In this document: positions 25,547 through 34,321 of the stretch, one piece after another
How the letters are laid out: each line of letters starts with the position of its first letter
Position numbering within the stretch: position 1 is the stretch's first letter
Assembly (NCBI RefSeq): GCF_011683955.1
Contig: NZ_JAAQPI010000001.1
Coordinates: 124,001 to 188,000 of the forward strand
Reading direction: 5' to 3'
Source of the DNA: Pseudomaricurvus alkylphenolicus
GTDB lineage: Bacteria; Pseudomonadota; Gammaproteobacteria; Pseudomonadales; Cellvibrionaceae
Length of the DNA: 64,000 nucleotides
Notes under the pieces: model-generated
What the model was told of the DNA's origin: nothing
What the model saw: the letters and a program-made list of their open reading frames with translations, nothing else
Database searches by the model: none
Made by a program: the position numbers and the translations under genes

Positions 25547-26980
25547 TTATTGAGCGATCTCGGCATATGGCGCAGACAGTGGTGACTTGTCGATGGCAGT
25601 ACCTCGTGCTTGCTTGCCTTCTGCTCCGTGCATCCAATCAACCAACTTATCGGAGAGTAAAAACAGGACTAAACCACAGATAATGGAGGACACTGCCACG
25701 CCCCCGAAGGTGGCTAAAGGCCCTGCTTCGCCCACAAGCCGCCCGACCTCGCCTGCAGCTTTGTTTGCCAGACCCGTAAAGAAATACCATAGCCCCATCA
25801 TCAACGAGGTGTAGCGCAACGGAGACAGCTTGGTCACCATCGACATACCAACCGGGGAAAGGCACAACTCACCGACGGTATGAAAGAAATAGGCCAATAT
25901 CAACCAGACAACGCTGGCTTTGGCACTGGGATTACCGTCTATTTGCAGGGCAGCCCCCACCATGGCCAGAAAACCAACCCCCAGCATCAAAAGCCCCCAG
26001 GCGAATTTGACCGGGCTATTGGGTTCCCTGTCATCCATACGAACCCACAGGCTGGCGAAGAGCGGTGCAAGCGCTACAACCAGTAACGGGTTGACCGATT
26101 GCAACCAACTGGCAGGCATCTCCCAACCCCAAAAAACCAAGTCAGTGTTGTATTTTGCAAACAGGTTCATGGACCCAGCCGCCTGCTCGAAGCCCGTCCA
26201 GAACATGACCGTAAATAAACCGAGAACAAGCACGACCTTGATTCGGTCGCGCTCTTGTTGCGACAGAGGTTTGTGTTTGCCCTCCTTGGCCAAAGCCAAT
26301 TGAGCGGCGGGTTTGTTGCCAATATCGCCAAGGTATCTTCGAGCCATGAAAAGCTGCAGCATTAACCCAATCCCCATACCCATACCGGCGGCAAGAAATC
26401 CATATTGATAATTGATTTTCTCACCGATGGAGCCGACAACAAAGTAACCCAATATAGACCCCAGGTTGATACCCATATAGAAAATGGTAAACGCACTGTC
26501 GCGCCGCTGATCTCCCGGCGTGTAAAGATCACCGACCATTGTGGAAATGTTAGGTTTGAAGAAGCCGTTACCCACAATCAGCAGTGTCAGTCCGCACCAC
26601 AAAAACAGTCTTTCCAGGCCCGGTATCATCCAATGAGGAGTCCCCAAAATGAACTGACCTGTCATCATTAATAAGCAACCGATGAGAATGGCTTTACGTT
26701 GACCCAGCTTGTTATCAGCCAGCCAGCCGCCGATGACAGGCGTCAGGTACACCAACATCGCATAGGTGCCAAGAATACTCAGCGCGTTGGACTGCAGTTG
26801 CTCGAAACTGAGGTGAGACCACCCCATGGCGGCCGCTGTCGCCGCCTGCGTCAGATAAAGGACGAAGATGCCGCGCATACCGAAGTAACTCATGCGCTCC
26901 CACATTTCAGTACCAAACAGCAAAAACAGGCCTTTCGGGTGACCCAGCATCTCACCCGATTCGTGATTTTTTATTGTCAT
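25547..26980 (-). CDS. POT/PTR-family proton-coupled oligopeptide transporter
   Basis: Inner-membrane MFS-type transporter, 477 residues, 12-14 hydrophobic segments. The POT signature is clear: EMWERMSYFGMRGIFVLYL (the ExxERFxYY motif, helix 1), GGWLADNKLGQRKAI after helix 2, and FFKPNISTMVGDLY. These carriers import di- and tripeptides with protons. It stands beside SxxK serine hydrolases, an S41 peptidase and an M81 peptidase, which would produce or use such peptides. MlrD of microcystin degraders is a carrier of this same broad kind. The gene has only a weak ribosome site (AGAGAG). Confidence 0.93.
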   Translation of the reverse strand: MTIKNHESGEMLGHPKGLFLLFGTEMWERMSYFGMRGIFVLYLTQAATAAAMGWSHLSFEQLQSNALSILGTYAMLVYLTPVIGGWLADNKLGQRKAILIGCLLMMTGQFILGTPHWMIPGLERLFLWCGLTLLIVGNGFFKPNISTMVGDLYTPGDQRRDSAFTIFYMGINLGSILGYFVVGSIGEKINYQYGFLAAGMGMGIGLMLQLFMARRYLGDIGNKPAAQLALAKEGKHKPLSQQERDRIKVVLVLGLFTVMFWTGFEQAAGSMNLFAKYNTDLVFWGWEMPASWLQSVNPLLVVALAPLFASLWVRMDDREPNSPVKFAWGLLMLGVGFLAMVGAALQIDGNPSAKASVVWLILAYFFHTVGELCLSPVGMSMVTKLSPLRYTSLMMGLWYFFTGLANKAAGEVGRLVGEAGPLATFGGVAVSSIICGLVLFLLSDKLVDWMHGAEGKQARGTAIDKSPLSAPYAEIAQ

Positions 26981-27026
26981 GACTCTCTCTATACTTGTAT
27001 TTTTGAAACGCCTTGAGCGTCAGTCG

Positions 27027-28898
27027 CTACAGGTACTGAAATCCCAGCATGTTCCAAAACCAGTAGAACCAGACCATCGCCAGAGACATCACGACAACAA
27101 CACTGAGTCGAATCCGATAAAAGAGAGTTCCGATCTGAGTCTTCCACACCACCACGGCCTGATAGCTGAGGTAAGCCGTCAACAGCGTGGCTAGAATAGG
27201 CAGTATCAGCCAGACCTTAACCTGCCACGGTACTCTTTCTCCCAAGACTTCCGCCGTCAACCCGAAGCTGAGCGCGCCCACAAGCAATACCGCCAAATGC
27301 GCAACAGACACCCACACCGCGCTACCAACCATCCAAGGCTCGGGTTTTTGATACAGACGCCGCAGTGTTGCACTGATAAATACCAGTGCCGCCAGACCGA
27401 GAAGCCACTGATTTAATGCCGACGTCTCGTAAAACGGGGCTTTGTAGGCGGACAGAAAAGGCCCCCAACTGAATATCAGTCCCGTCACCTCCCCCGAATC
27501 ATCCCGTTGAAATGCGACCTGATTCTCGGAGTTTATCTCTTGAAAGTGGTCCGCACCGATTTCAACGTATTGAAAGACCTCTCCACCCTGCTCCATGACC
27601 AAACTACTGTTTTCACCAGGCATGACCTTGATGCCGGCGGATAAAGAGAACAGTTTTTCCAGCGTAGAAAAGTTGGCTCGCCAGAATTTGAACTCGCCGC
27701 TATAGTCACTGACCCGATTACCGAAGTTTCTCTCAGTGCTTGAAGATTCTCTTTTGCTGGCAAAAAGGTGATCGTAAAGCGCAGGTATAAATGCTGAACG
27801 CAGATCCCCACCGGTTCTGCCAGAAACGGAAATAAAAATGCCCAGTTGATTTTGAAAATCCAAGGCTAGATCGGAATGGAAGAAATCGGTATCACCACCA
27901 TGGCCCACCAACCGATAACCATTCACTATACTTTCATAAAAACCCAGCGCCATTCCCGGTAAACGGGAGTCTGTGCTGAACGCCCGCTCCAATAGAGTTT
28001 TGGCCGTAACTTCCTGGAGAATCCTTCGCTCACCGAATTTCCCATAGCGCAACATAGCCATCATAAACCGGGCCAGATCGTCTGCCGTTGCGCTCATGGC
28101 ACCCGCTGGTGCAAAGTTGCTGATAATTTCAAATGGGTGAGGGACAAAATCCCCGCCCTCATAGGCATAGGCGATGGCCATATCATCGATGAGGTGAGCA
28201 GGCAGCGGTTCAATAAACGTGGAACGCTGCATGTTCAACGGTTCAAAGATATGGCGACGGACATACTCCTGATAATTCAAACCGGAAACATTCGCAACAA
28301 TCAGCCCTGCCAAGGCGGTTCCGTAGTTAGAATAGGATACCTGCCGTCCCGGTGGCAGGATGCGTTGTGGTTGGTACTTCTGCATTGCTTCACTTAAAGG
28401 CAGAATTCGATCCACTTCCGTGGGCTGCAAGTAACCCAAACCCCCATCCTCAAATCCTGGTGTGTGGGTCATTAGATGACGCAAGGTAATAGGATCAGAC
28501 GGAAACCTATCCCGTATCTGAAATGATTTCAGGTACTGATTCACGTCTCGGTCCAAATCCAGTTTGCCCTGTTCCACCAGCTGCATTACCGCGATCCAGG
28601 TAAACAGCTTGGAAATTGAACCTGGCCGGAACAATGTTCGTTCAGGATCGGCTGGCTTTTGCTGCTCGATGTCACTGTATCCGTAGGCCTTTGAGAGGAT
28701 CAGCTCTCCCCTATGCACTATCGACACCGATACAGAAGCAAGATGCTCTTCCTTCATCCTGGGTTCTATCAGCCCGTCGATAAAGGCCTCTAGTCTCTGG
28801 GGGCTGTCCAGGCTGCCGGTTGAGGCAGCAGCGACGACCACGCTGACAAGCCAGAGTGTCAAAAACAGATAAACGTGTGGCCTGAGTAGGCAAGGCAT
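27027..28898 (-). CDS. Serine hydrolase (class C beta-lactamase/MlrB-type) with C-terminal membrane segments
   Basis: 623 residues from the ATG at 28898, which has AGGAG 9 bases upstream; an upstream frame to 28955 is not used. A signal sequence is followed by a penicillin-binding/beta-lactamase fold with SxxK at Ser94-Lys97 (PGSISKLF), a YSNYG motif and HGGDTDF as the third active-site element. After about residue 480 come four hydrophobic helices, so the enzyme is anchored in the inner membrane with its catalytic domain outside the cytoplasm. Such enzymes act as D-peptidases, esterases or peptide hydrolases. Its substrate is open; the peptide-related neighbours suggest peptide hydrolysis. 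It is divergent from a TonB receptor. Confidence 0.88.
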   Translation of the reverse strand: MPCLLRPHVYLFLTLWLVSVVVAAASTGSLDSPQRLEAFIDGLIEPRMKEEHLASVSVSIVHRGELILSKAYGYSDIEQQKPADPERTLFRPGSISKLFTWIAVMQLVEQGKLDLDRDVNQYLKSFQIRDRFPSDPITLRHLMTHTPGFEDGGLGYLQPTEVDRILPLSEAMQKYQPQRILPPGRQVSYSNYGTALAGLIVANVSGLNYQEYVRRHIFEPLNMQRSTFIEPLPAHLIDDMAIAYAYEGGDFVPHPFEIISNFAPAGAMSATADDLARFMMAMLRYGKFGERRILQEVTAKTLLERAFSTDSRLPGMALGFYESIVNGYRLVGHGGDTDFFHSDLALDFQNQLGIFISVSGRTGGDLRSAFIPALYDHLFASKRESSSTERNFGNRVSDYSGEFKFWRANFSTLEKLFSLSAGIKVMPGENSSLVMEQGGEVFQYVEIGADHFQEINSENQVAFQRDDSGEVTGLIFSWGPFLSAYKAPFYETSALNQWLLGLAALVFISATLRRLYQKPEPWMVGSAVWVSVAHLAVLLVGALSFGLTAEVLGERVPWQVKVWLILPILATLLTAYLSYQAVVVWKTQIGTLFYRIRLSVVVVMSLAMVWFYWFWNMLGFQYL

Positions 28899-28981
28899 AG
28901 AGACAATCTCCTGATTCCGGCAGCACCCAGGCTGCATAACGAGTAAATACGGCAAGTTTAGCCGCTTATATCATTTGGTGA

Positions 28982-29047
28982 TTTGCAGTAAGGCGTAATT
29001 ATTATTTATTTATTGCACTTTTTGCAAATTTTGTGATTTACTGCAAA
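28982..29047. promoter_or_regulatory. Nested inverted repeats with TTGCA cores in a divergent promoter
   Basis: Outer arms TTTGCAGTAA (28982-28991) and TTACTGCAAA (29038-29047) are perfect inverted repeats. Inside lies TTGCA-N5-TGCAA (29013-29027). The region separates the serine hydrolase and TonB receptor genes and is very AT-rich. Similar TGCAA-based repeats recur at 35755-35968. A common regulator, perhaps the XRE-cupin or Lrp protein encoded between them, is plausible. Confidence 0.55.
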
Positions 29048-29109
29048 CAGGATTCGAATTCTGTACTCAACGCCTATAATCAAAATTACCTATGAGGAGC
29101 CTGGGCAAT

Positions 29110-31419
29110 ATGAACCATGACCAGACAACACATCCATTTTTGACCCTGCCAATGACTGCTGCCACAGCGGTTCGTCGCCGATTACCCACAGCGCTCGCGA
29201 TGGCGATAGCCGGCCTCACACTGGGCTCAGGAGGAGTGTGGGCGGAAAACGCCGATGAATCTCTGGACGAGTCAATATTCAAACTCGAAGAAATTGAAGT
29301 TACTGCCACGCGAAGAGTTACCAGCCTCCAAGAGACGGCAGCAAGTATCCAGGTTGTCAATGAAGATATGATAAAGCGACTCGGTGCCGTTGACCTTGAC
29401 GGCATCGTCGAACAGGTACCCGGGCTGATAAAAACCGGAACAGGCTATACCATTCGAGGTCTCAGCTCGCAGCTGGAAAGTTCCAGGGGCGGTTCCAGTA
29501 CCGTATCTCGATACCTGGATGAAATTCCGCTGGACCACGACTTCAGACTGTTTGATATCGCCAGGGTCGAAGTATTGCGTGGACCGCAGGGTACCCTCTA
29601 CGGTGCCGGAGCCATGGGGGGCACCGTGCGACTGGTCACCAATCAGCCCGATACCGAACGCTTTAGCGCAAAACTGGATACCAAGTACTCTGTTACCAGT
29701 GGCGATGGGGACAACAACGAAATCAATGCTATGGTCAACCTGCCGCTGGTCGAAAATACCCTCGCACTGAGAGCCGTCGCCTACCGGCACGATTACGATG
29801 GGTTTATCGATGACCTTGGCCTGGGAATCGAGAAGATTAATGACGAAAAAGTCAATGGCGGCCGCCTGTCACTACTCTGGACCCCCAATGATGTGCTGGA
29901 TATACAGGCCACCTATATGCACGAGAGTATCGACCGAGGTGACTACCAGGATGCCGAAACCCACGGTCTTGATGACTACCAGCAAACCACCGATATCCGT
30001 CAAGTGCAGGATCTGGAAGTCAATCTGGCCAACCTGCTTGTGAATTGGGATTTGGGCTTTGCCAACCTGGTCTACAGCGGTTCCTACGTAGAACAAAAGG
30101 TGAACATGACCGACGACGCCTCTGCGGTTCTTAACGCCGAGCTCGGCTACGTTTTTAAGTCGGTTTATCAGGAAAATGACGATGCTTGGAATCGCTCGCA
30201 AGTGTCCGAGTTACGGTTGGTGTCCGACACGGAGGGTGATTTCGAATGGACGGTGGGCGTCTTTTACCAGGAGTTGAACGGTGGCGGCGACACCTCCATT
30301 TTCGTGGAAGAAATTGACCCGGATAATCCCGGCTTGGGTGATCGTGTCGGCAATATCAACGGTTTAAGCCACCCGGACATGTTGGTGGAGCAGTACACCA
30401 TGAACGATAGCGTGCGCGAAATCGCCGGGTTTGGGGAGCTGACCTATTATTTCCATGATGAACTCTATGTTACCGGAGGCGTTCGCTACCTGGACATCAA
30501 GCAACGTTTTCAGATGTATCTCGATTCGGCGATTTTCGGCCTGGAAGGGCTTGGCCCCCTGGTGCCGGAAAAATCGGATCACAATAACTACTACACCAAG
30601 TTAAAAGTCGCCTACGAACCCTCGAACGATGCTCTGTTCTATTTTGCGGTTGCCGAGGGATTCCGTCGGGGCGGATACAACAGCATTGGAGTTGCGGCCG
30701 CATTCGGCGTACACAATATGCCGACACAATTCGAATCCGATCTGGTGACCAACTGGGAAATTGGAGCCCATACCTCCTGGCTGAATGATCGACTGATCGT
30801 CAACGGTGCAATCTACTTGATCGATTGGGAGGATATTCGGGTGGATGTTAATGATTCCAGCGGATTTGGCTACACGGCCAATGGACCTTCGGCGGAAACC
30901 AAAGGTGTGGAGCTTGAGTTCCACTATCGGGTGAATGAGCATCTCGACGTAATGGCATCTGCTGCTTATACCGACGCCAAACTGACGGCGGAAGAAGTAG
31001 ACCCGGTACTGCGTGATCTTGCGGGAATACCCTATCCTGATCACCTGACGCTGGCTCCCAAAGGCGAAAGACTCCCCGGCATTCCAAAGCACAATTACAG
31101 TGTGGCGGTTAACTACGTGGTTCCCAGTGTCGTCGCGGCCTTTGATGGTTATCTGAATCTGGATGTCTCTTACACCGGCGAATCTTACAACACCTACGAG
31201 CAGGGCCAGTTCAGTTTTCTGCGCCGCAAGATGGATAGCTATGTGTTGACCAACCTGCGACTGGGATTCCAGGACGACAGTTGGGATATCGCACTCTACG
31301 CAAACAACCTTACCAACGAAAAAGCCGATATATTCCTCGACCAGGCCGCTTCGGGCAGGCAGGTCAACTACCGAAACCGCCCCCGAACCATTGGTCTGAA
31401 TATCAGCAAATCTTTCTAA
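29110..31419 (+). CDS. TonB-dependent receptor
   Basis: Outer-membrane receptor of 769 residues from the ATG at 29110 (GAGGAG 10 bases upstream; the in-frame ATG at 29092 precedes that site). It has a long signal peptide ending near VWAEN, then LEEIEVTATRRVTSLQETAA, the plug with RVEVLRGPQGTLYGAGAMGG, and a barrel ending in phenylalanine (GLNISKSF), as outer-membrane proteins do. It lies between two serine hydrolase genes and probably imports the compound they act on. A peptide is likely, but receptors of this type also take up siderophores, sugars and natural products. Confidence 0.95.
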   Translation: MNHDQTTHPFLTLPMTAATAVRRRLPTALAMAIAGLTLGSGGVWAENADESLDESIFKLEEIEVTATRRVTSLQETAASIQVVNEDMIKRLGAVDLDGIVEQVPGLIKTGTGYTIRGLSSQLESSRGGSSTVSRYLDEIPLDHDFRLFDIARVEVLRGPQGTLYGAGAMGGTVRLVTNQPDTERFSAKLDTKYSVTSGDGDNNEINAMVNLPLVENTLALRAVAYRHDYDGFIDDLGLGIEKINDEKVNGGRLSLLWTPNDVLDIQATYMHESIDRGDYQDAETHGLDDYQQTTDIRQVQDLEVNLANLLVNWDLGFANLVYSGSYVEQKVNMTDDASAVLNAELGYVFKSVYQENDDAWNRSQVSELRLVSDTEGDFEWTVGVFYQELNGGGDTSIFVEEIDPDNPGLGDRVGNINGLSHPDMLVEQYTMNDSVREIAGFGELTYYFHDELYVTGGVRYLDIKQRFQMYLDSAIFGLEGLGPLVPEKSDHNNYYTKLKVAYEPSNDALFYFAVAEGFRRGGYNSIGVAAAFGVHNMPTQFESDLVTNWEIGAHTSWLNDRLIVNGAIYLIDWEDIRVDVNDSSGFGYTANGPSAETKGVELEFHYRVNEHLDVMASAAYTDAKLTAEEVDPVLRDLAGIPYPDHLTLAPKGERLPGIPKHNYSVAVNYVVPSVVAAFDGYLNLDVSYTGESYNTYEQGQFSFLRRKMDSYVLTNLRLGFQDDSWDIALYANNLTNEKADIFLDQAASGRQVNYRNRPRTIGLNISKSF

Positions 31420-31429
31420 ACCTTAAGCT

Positions 31430-31463
31430 GCTCACCGGTTATGCCCGCAGGCAACCGGTGAGC
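31430..31463 (+). other. Strong intercistronic hairpin without a T run
   Basis: Perfect 11-bp stem GCTCACCGGTT / AACCGGTGAGC with a 12-base loop, 10 bases after the TonB receptor stop and 29 bases before the next start. There is no T run, so it is not a classical terminator. It may stabilise the receptor message and lower expression of the downstream genes. Confidence 0.6.
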
Positions 31464-31492
31464 AACCATTTCAATTCTCCTGAGGATTTTTT

Positions 31493-33082
31493 GTGCTCAA
31501 CGCGCTTAAACACACGCTCGCGGTGGCATTGCTGTCGACGTTGCCCTGCCACGGATTTGCTTCTGCCTCTAATACGCCGCTGGACGAGAAGTCTGTTGAC
31601 GTCCTGGTGGAATCTGCCATGTCCAACTTTCAAGTGCCTGGGGTAGCCGTAGGTATTATCAAAGACGGCAAGGTAGTTCTCTCCAAAGGTTATGGAGTTC
31701 GCGAAAACGGAAAACCGTCACCTGTTACCCCTGAAACGCTCTTCAGCATCGCTTCGGTCAGCAAGGCGTTTACCGCCGCTGCTCTAGCACTGCTAGTAGA
31801 TGACGGTTTGCTTCGTTGGGAAGATAAAGTCACTAAACACCTGCCGCAGTTCCAACTTTATGATCCCTGGGTCACCAGGGAGTTCGCCGTTCGAGACCTG
31901 CTGATTCACAACAGTGGTCTGGGAATCGGGGCCGGTGACCTGATGTTCTGGCCCTCGTCGGATACATCCCGTGAGGACATTATTGCCAACCTGAAACACC
32001 TGAAACCCGTCAGCAGCTTTCGTTCAGAGTTTGCTTATGACAATTTGTTGTATATCGCTGCCGGTGAACTTGTCCTGGCTATTACCGGCAAGTCATTTGA
32101 GGACTTTGTAGATCAACGTATTTTGCGACCGTTACAAATGAATCATTGCGCAGCTAATCGTACCCGCCTCAAACAAGAGAACAACATCGCCGAGCCTCAC
32201 ATTCTGGCACAGGGGAATCTGGAGAAAGCCACCCGTCTCGAAGCCGTGCACGAGCCGGCCGTTATCGCCGCTGCAGGTGGACTGCAGTGCAGCGTCGACA
32301 GCCTGTTGCAGTGGCTCGCCATGCACCTCAATGAAGGCGTTACTGCGGACGGAAAGCAATTTTTGAGCAAACAACAACAGGCCAACTTAGTCGGCGCGCA
32401 TACCCTTATCGGCATCAGTGAGCTGGAGCATCAATGGTTCAACACTCGCTTCAGGAGCTACGGACTGGGCTGGGAGGTAAAAGATGTCTATGGCTACAAG
32501 TGGATCGGGCATGGCGGCAGTTTATTGGGCATGGTAAGCACAGTGGCCATGATTCCGGAGCTGGATCTGGGAATTGTGGTACTGACTAATCAGCAATCCG
32601 GCAGCGCACTGGATACAATCGTGTTCAGTATACTGGACGCCTACGCTGGGCAGGAGAAAAATAACTGGATCGCTCGATTCAAGTCACTTGACGAAGAAAG
32701 CACTACCGAAGCAGATCAGATACTGATAAAAATTGAAGACAATAGAGAGCCATTTGACGCATCGCTGGACAATTTTGTAGGCGTATACCGTGATCAATGG
32801 TTCGGTGATGTCGAGATCTCAGCTCAGGATCAGGGACTCTACTTTCGTTCCAAGCGCTCGACACGACTTAGGGGCAAGATGATTCCTTATCGAGGCAATG
32901 TATTCACGGTGCATTGGGATGATCGAAGTTTGGACGCGGATGCCTATATTAATTTCTCGACGGATTTCAATGGTCACCCCAATGGCATGACCATGCAGGC
33001 CATTTCACCGGCAACGGACTTCAGTTATGATTTTCATGACCTCTCTTTTGTTCGGACTGATCCGCCCAAAGAGCTGCCATGA
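31493..33082 (+). CDS. Secreted serine hydrolase (beta-lactamase/MlrB-type)
   Basis: 529 residues starting at GTG, with GAGGA 6 bases upstream. A signal peptide (about 25 residues, cleavage after GFASA) leads to a beta-lactamase-type domain with SxxK at Ser88-Lys91 (SIASVSKAFT), YDN in place of YxN (FAYDNLLYIA) and HGGSLLG. The last ~110 residues form the small DUF3471-like C-terminal domain common in these hydrolases. It has no membrane helices and is probably periplasmic, unlike the related enzyme at 27027. It overlaps the Lrp gene by 4 bases and so is co-translated with it, unusual for a hydrolase and a regulator. Confidence 0.9.
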   Translation: MLNALKHTLAVALLSTLPCHGFASASNTPLDEKSVDVLVESAMSNFQVPGVAVGIIKDGKVVLSKGYGVRENGKPSPVTPETLFSIASVSKAFTAAALALLVDDGLLRWEDKVTKHLPQFQLYDPWVTREFAVRDLLIHNSGLGIGAGDLMFWPSSDTSREDIIANLKHLKPVSSFRSEFAYDNLLYIAAGELVLAITGKSFEDFVDQRILRPLQMNHCAANRTRLKQENNIAEPHILAQGNLEKATRLEAVHEPAVIAAAGGLQCSVDSLLQWLAMHLNEGVTADGKQFLSKQQQANLVGAHTLIGISELEHQWFNTRFRSYGLGWEVKDVYGYKWIGHGGSLLGMVSTVAMIPELDLGIVVLTNQQSGSALDTIVFSILDAYAGQEKNNWIARFKSLDEESTTEADQILIKIEDNREPFDASLDNFVGVYRDQWFGDVEISAQDQGLYFRSKRSTRLRGKMIPYRGNVFTVHWDDRSLDADAYINFSTDFNGHPNGMTMQAISPATDFSYDFHDLSFVRTDPPKELP

Positions 33083-33546
33083 CACTTGATCAGCATGATT
33101 TAAGAATCCTGAGTGTATTGCAAACCAATGCCAGGATTCCCATTGAGCGGTTATCAGAACAAGTCGGACTATCTACCGCCAGCGTGCAAAGGCGCTTAAA
33201 GCGCCTTCGACAGCAACAAACGATCGCCGCCGAGGTGGCTGTTGTGTCCCCTAAGCGCGTTGGCCTTGCCATGACCTTTATGGTTTCCGTCGAATTGGAG
33301 CGCGATGAACTCAGGTTCTTGTCAGAGTTCAAAGCGAAAATCAAAAATGAGCCCCGCATTCAACAATGCTACTATGTCACGGGAGATGCCGACTTTATGC
33401 TTATTGTGATGACGAGGGACATGGAAGAGTTTAATAGCTTTGTTCAAGAGGTCTTCTATGGGGACAAAAATGTGCGCCGCTACAAAACGTCTGTGGTAAT
33501 GGAGCGTACTAAAGTTGGACTGGAGTTACCCCTACCCACAGGGTAA
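33079..33546 (+). CDS. Lrp/AsnC-family transcriptional regulator
   Basis: 155 residues. N-terminal helix-turn-helix (LSEQVGLSTASVQRRLKRL) and a C-terminal RAM ligand-binding domain (CYYVTGDADFMLIVMTRDMEEF). Family members sense amino acids and form octamers on DNA. The ATG overlaps the hydrolase stop by 4 bases, placing it in the TonB receptor-hydrolase operon. It probably responds to an amino acid released from the imported peptide. The inverted repeats at 28982-29047 are candidate targets. Confidence 0.93.
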   Translation: MTLDQHDLRILSVLQTNARIPIERLSEQVGLSTASVQRRLKRLRQQQTIAAEVAVVSPKRVGLAMTFMVSVELERDELRFLSEFKAKIKNEPRIQQCYYVTGDADFMLIVMTRDMEEFNSFVQEVFYGDKNVRRYKTSVVMERTKVGLELPLPTG

Positions 33547-33568
33547 CTCCCACTGGGTGACTTGACAT

Positions 33569-34231
33569 TTAACTTCCTGTCAACGCATTCCACTCTTGTT
33601 CGGTAAACTCCTTGGTTTCCATCTCTGGCGGATTCACAGAAGGGTCGTAGTAGTTCACTACAAACAGTTTGACGACGTCGCAATCTTCTGCAGCGACCAG
33701 ACAATGCCAACCGTCACAATCGATAAAAATGGCATCTCCCGCCTCCAGTATCTGAGGCGTGTAAAACTCGGAGTAGAGTACGCCACGGCCTTCAATGATA
33801 TAGGTCGATTTTTCACCCGCATACTTCAGGAAGTAGGTATCCCAGGGGCTCTTTCCCGATACTTCATAGTACATGGTTTGGATATTGGCACCGTTGATGG
33901 ACGAGAATAAATAGTGCGCCTGGGATTGTCCGACTTCTTCAACCACCAGATCTTTGTCGATGCGCTTTTCAATGGCGCGCCGTGCCATTGGTCGTCGAGG
34001 GCGAACCGGCTCAGCCTGGGGCTGTGTGGATTCCAGTAACTCCGATACTTCAAGATCAAACACCTTCGCCAGCTTGGCCATTTTTTCGACATTGAGCGCA
34101 AGGCGAGTGTTTTCGATCCTCGACAAAGAGGACACGGGAATGCCCGTGCCCTTGCTCACCTGCTCCAACGTCAGCTTGCGCTCACGCCTCAACTCTCTGA
34201 TTCGATTCCCTACGCGAGTCTTGTCAATCAA
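33569..34231 (-). CDS. XRE-cupin transcriptional regulator
   Basis: 220 residues: a Cro/CI-type helix-turn-helix at the N-terminus (RELRRERKLTLEQVSKGTGI, then PVSSLSRIENTRLALNVEKM), a basic linker, and a cupin domain in the C-terminal half (YIIEGRGVLYSEFYTPQILEAGDAIFIDCDGWHCLVA). The start is TTG at 34231 with AGGGGA 9 bases upstream. Such regulators commonly control amino-acid, amine or polyamine catabolism, with the cupin sensing a small ligand. It converges with the Lrp gene, leaving 22 bases between them. It could bind the TGCAA repeats at 28982-29047 and 35755-35968 (inference). Confidence 0.92.
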   Translation of the reverse strand: MIDKTRVGNRIRELRRERKLTLEQVSKGTGIPVSSLSRIENTRLALNVEKMAKLAKVFDLEVSELLESTQPQAEPVRPRRPMARRAIEKRIDKDLVVEEVGQSQAHYLFSSINGANIQTMYYEVSGKSPWDTYFLKYAGEKSTYIIEGRGVLYSEFYTPQILEAGDAIFIDCDGWHCLVAAEDCDVVKLFVVNYYDPSVNPPEMETKEFTEQEWNALTGS

Positions 34232-34321
34232 ACTGAAATTTCCCCTGAAGATTCGTTGAATTTGTGGATTGCCGGAAGCTGGTGACGACCGGCAAAGCTT
34301 ATATAAACCTGCGCCACCGCG

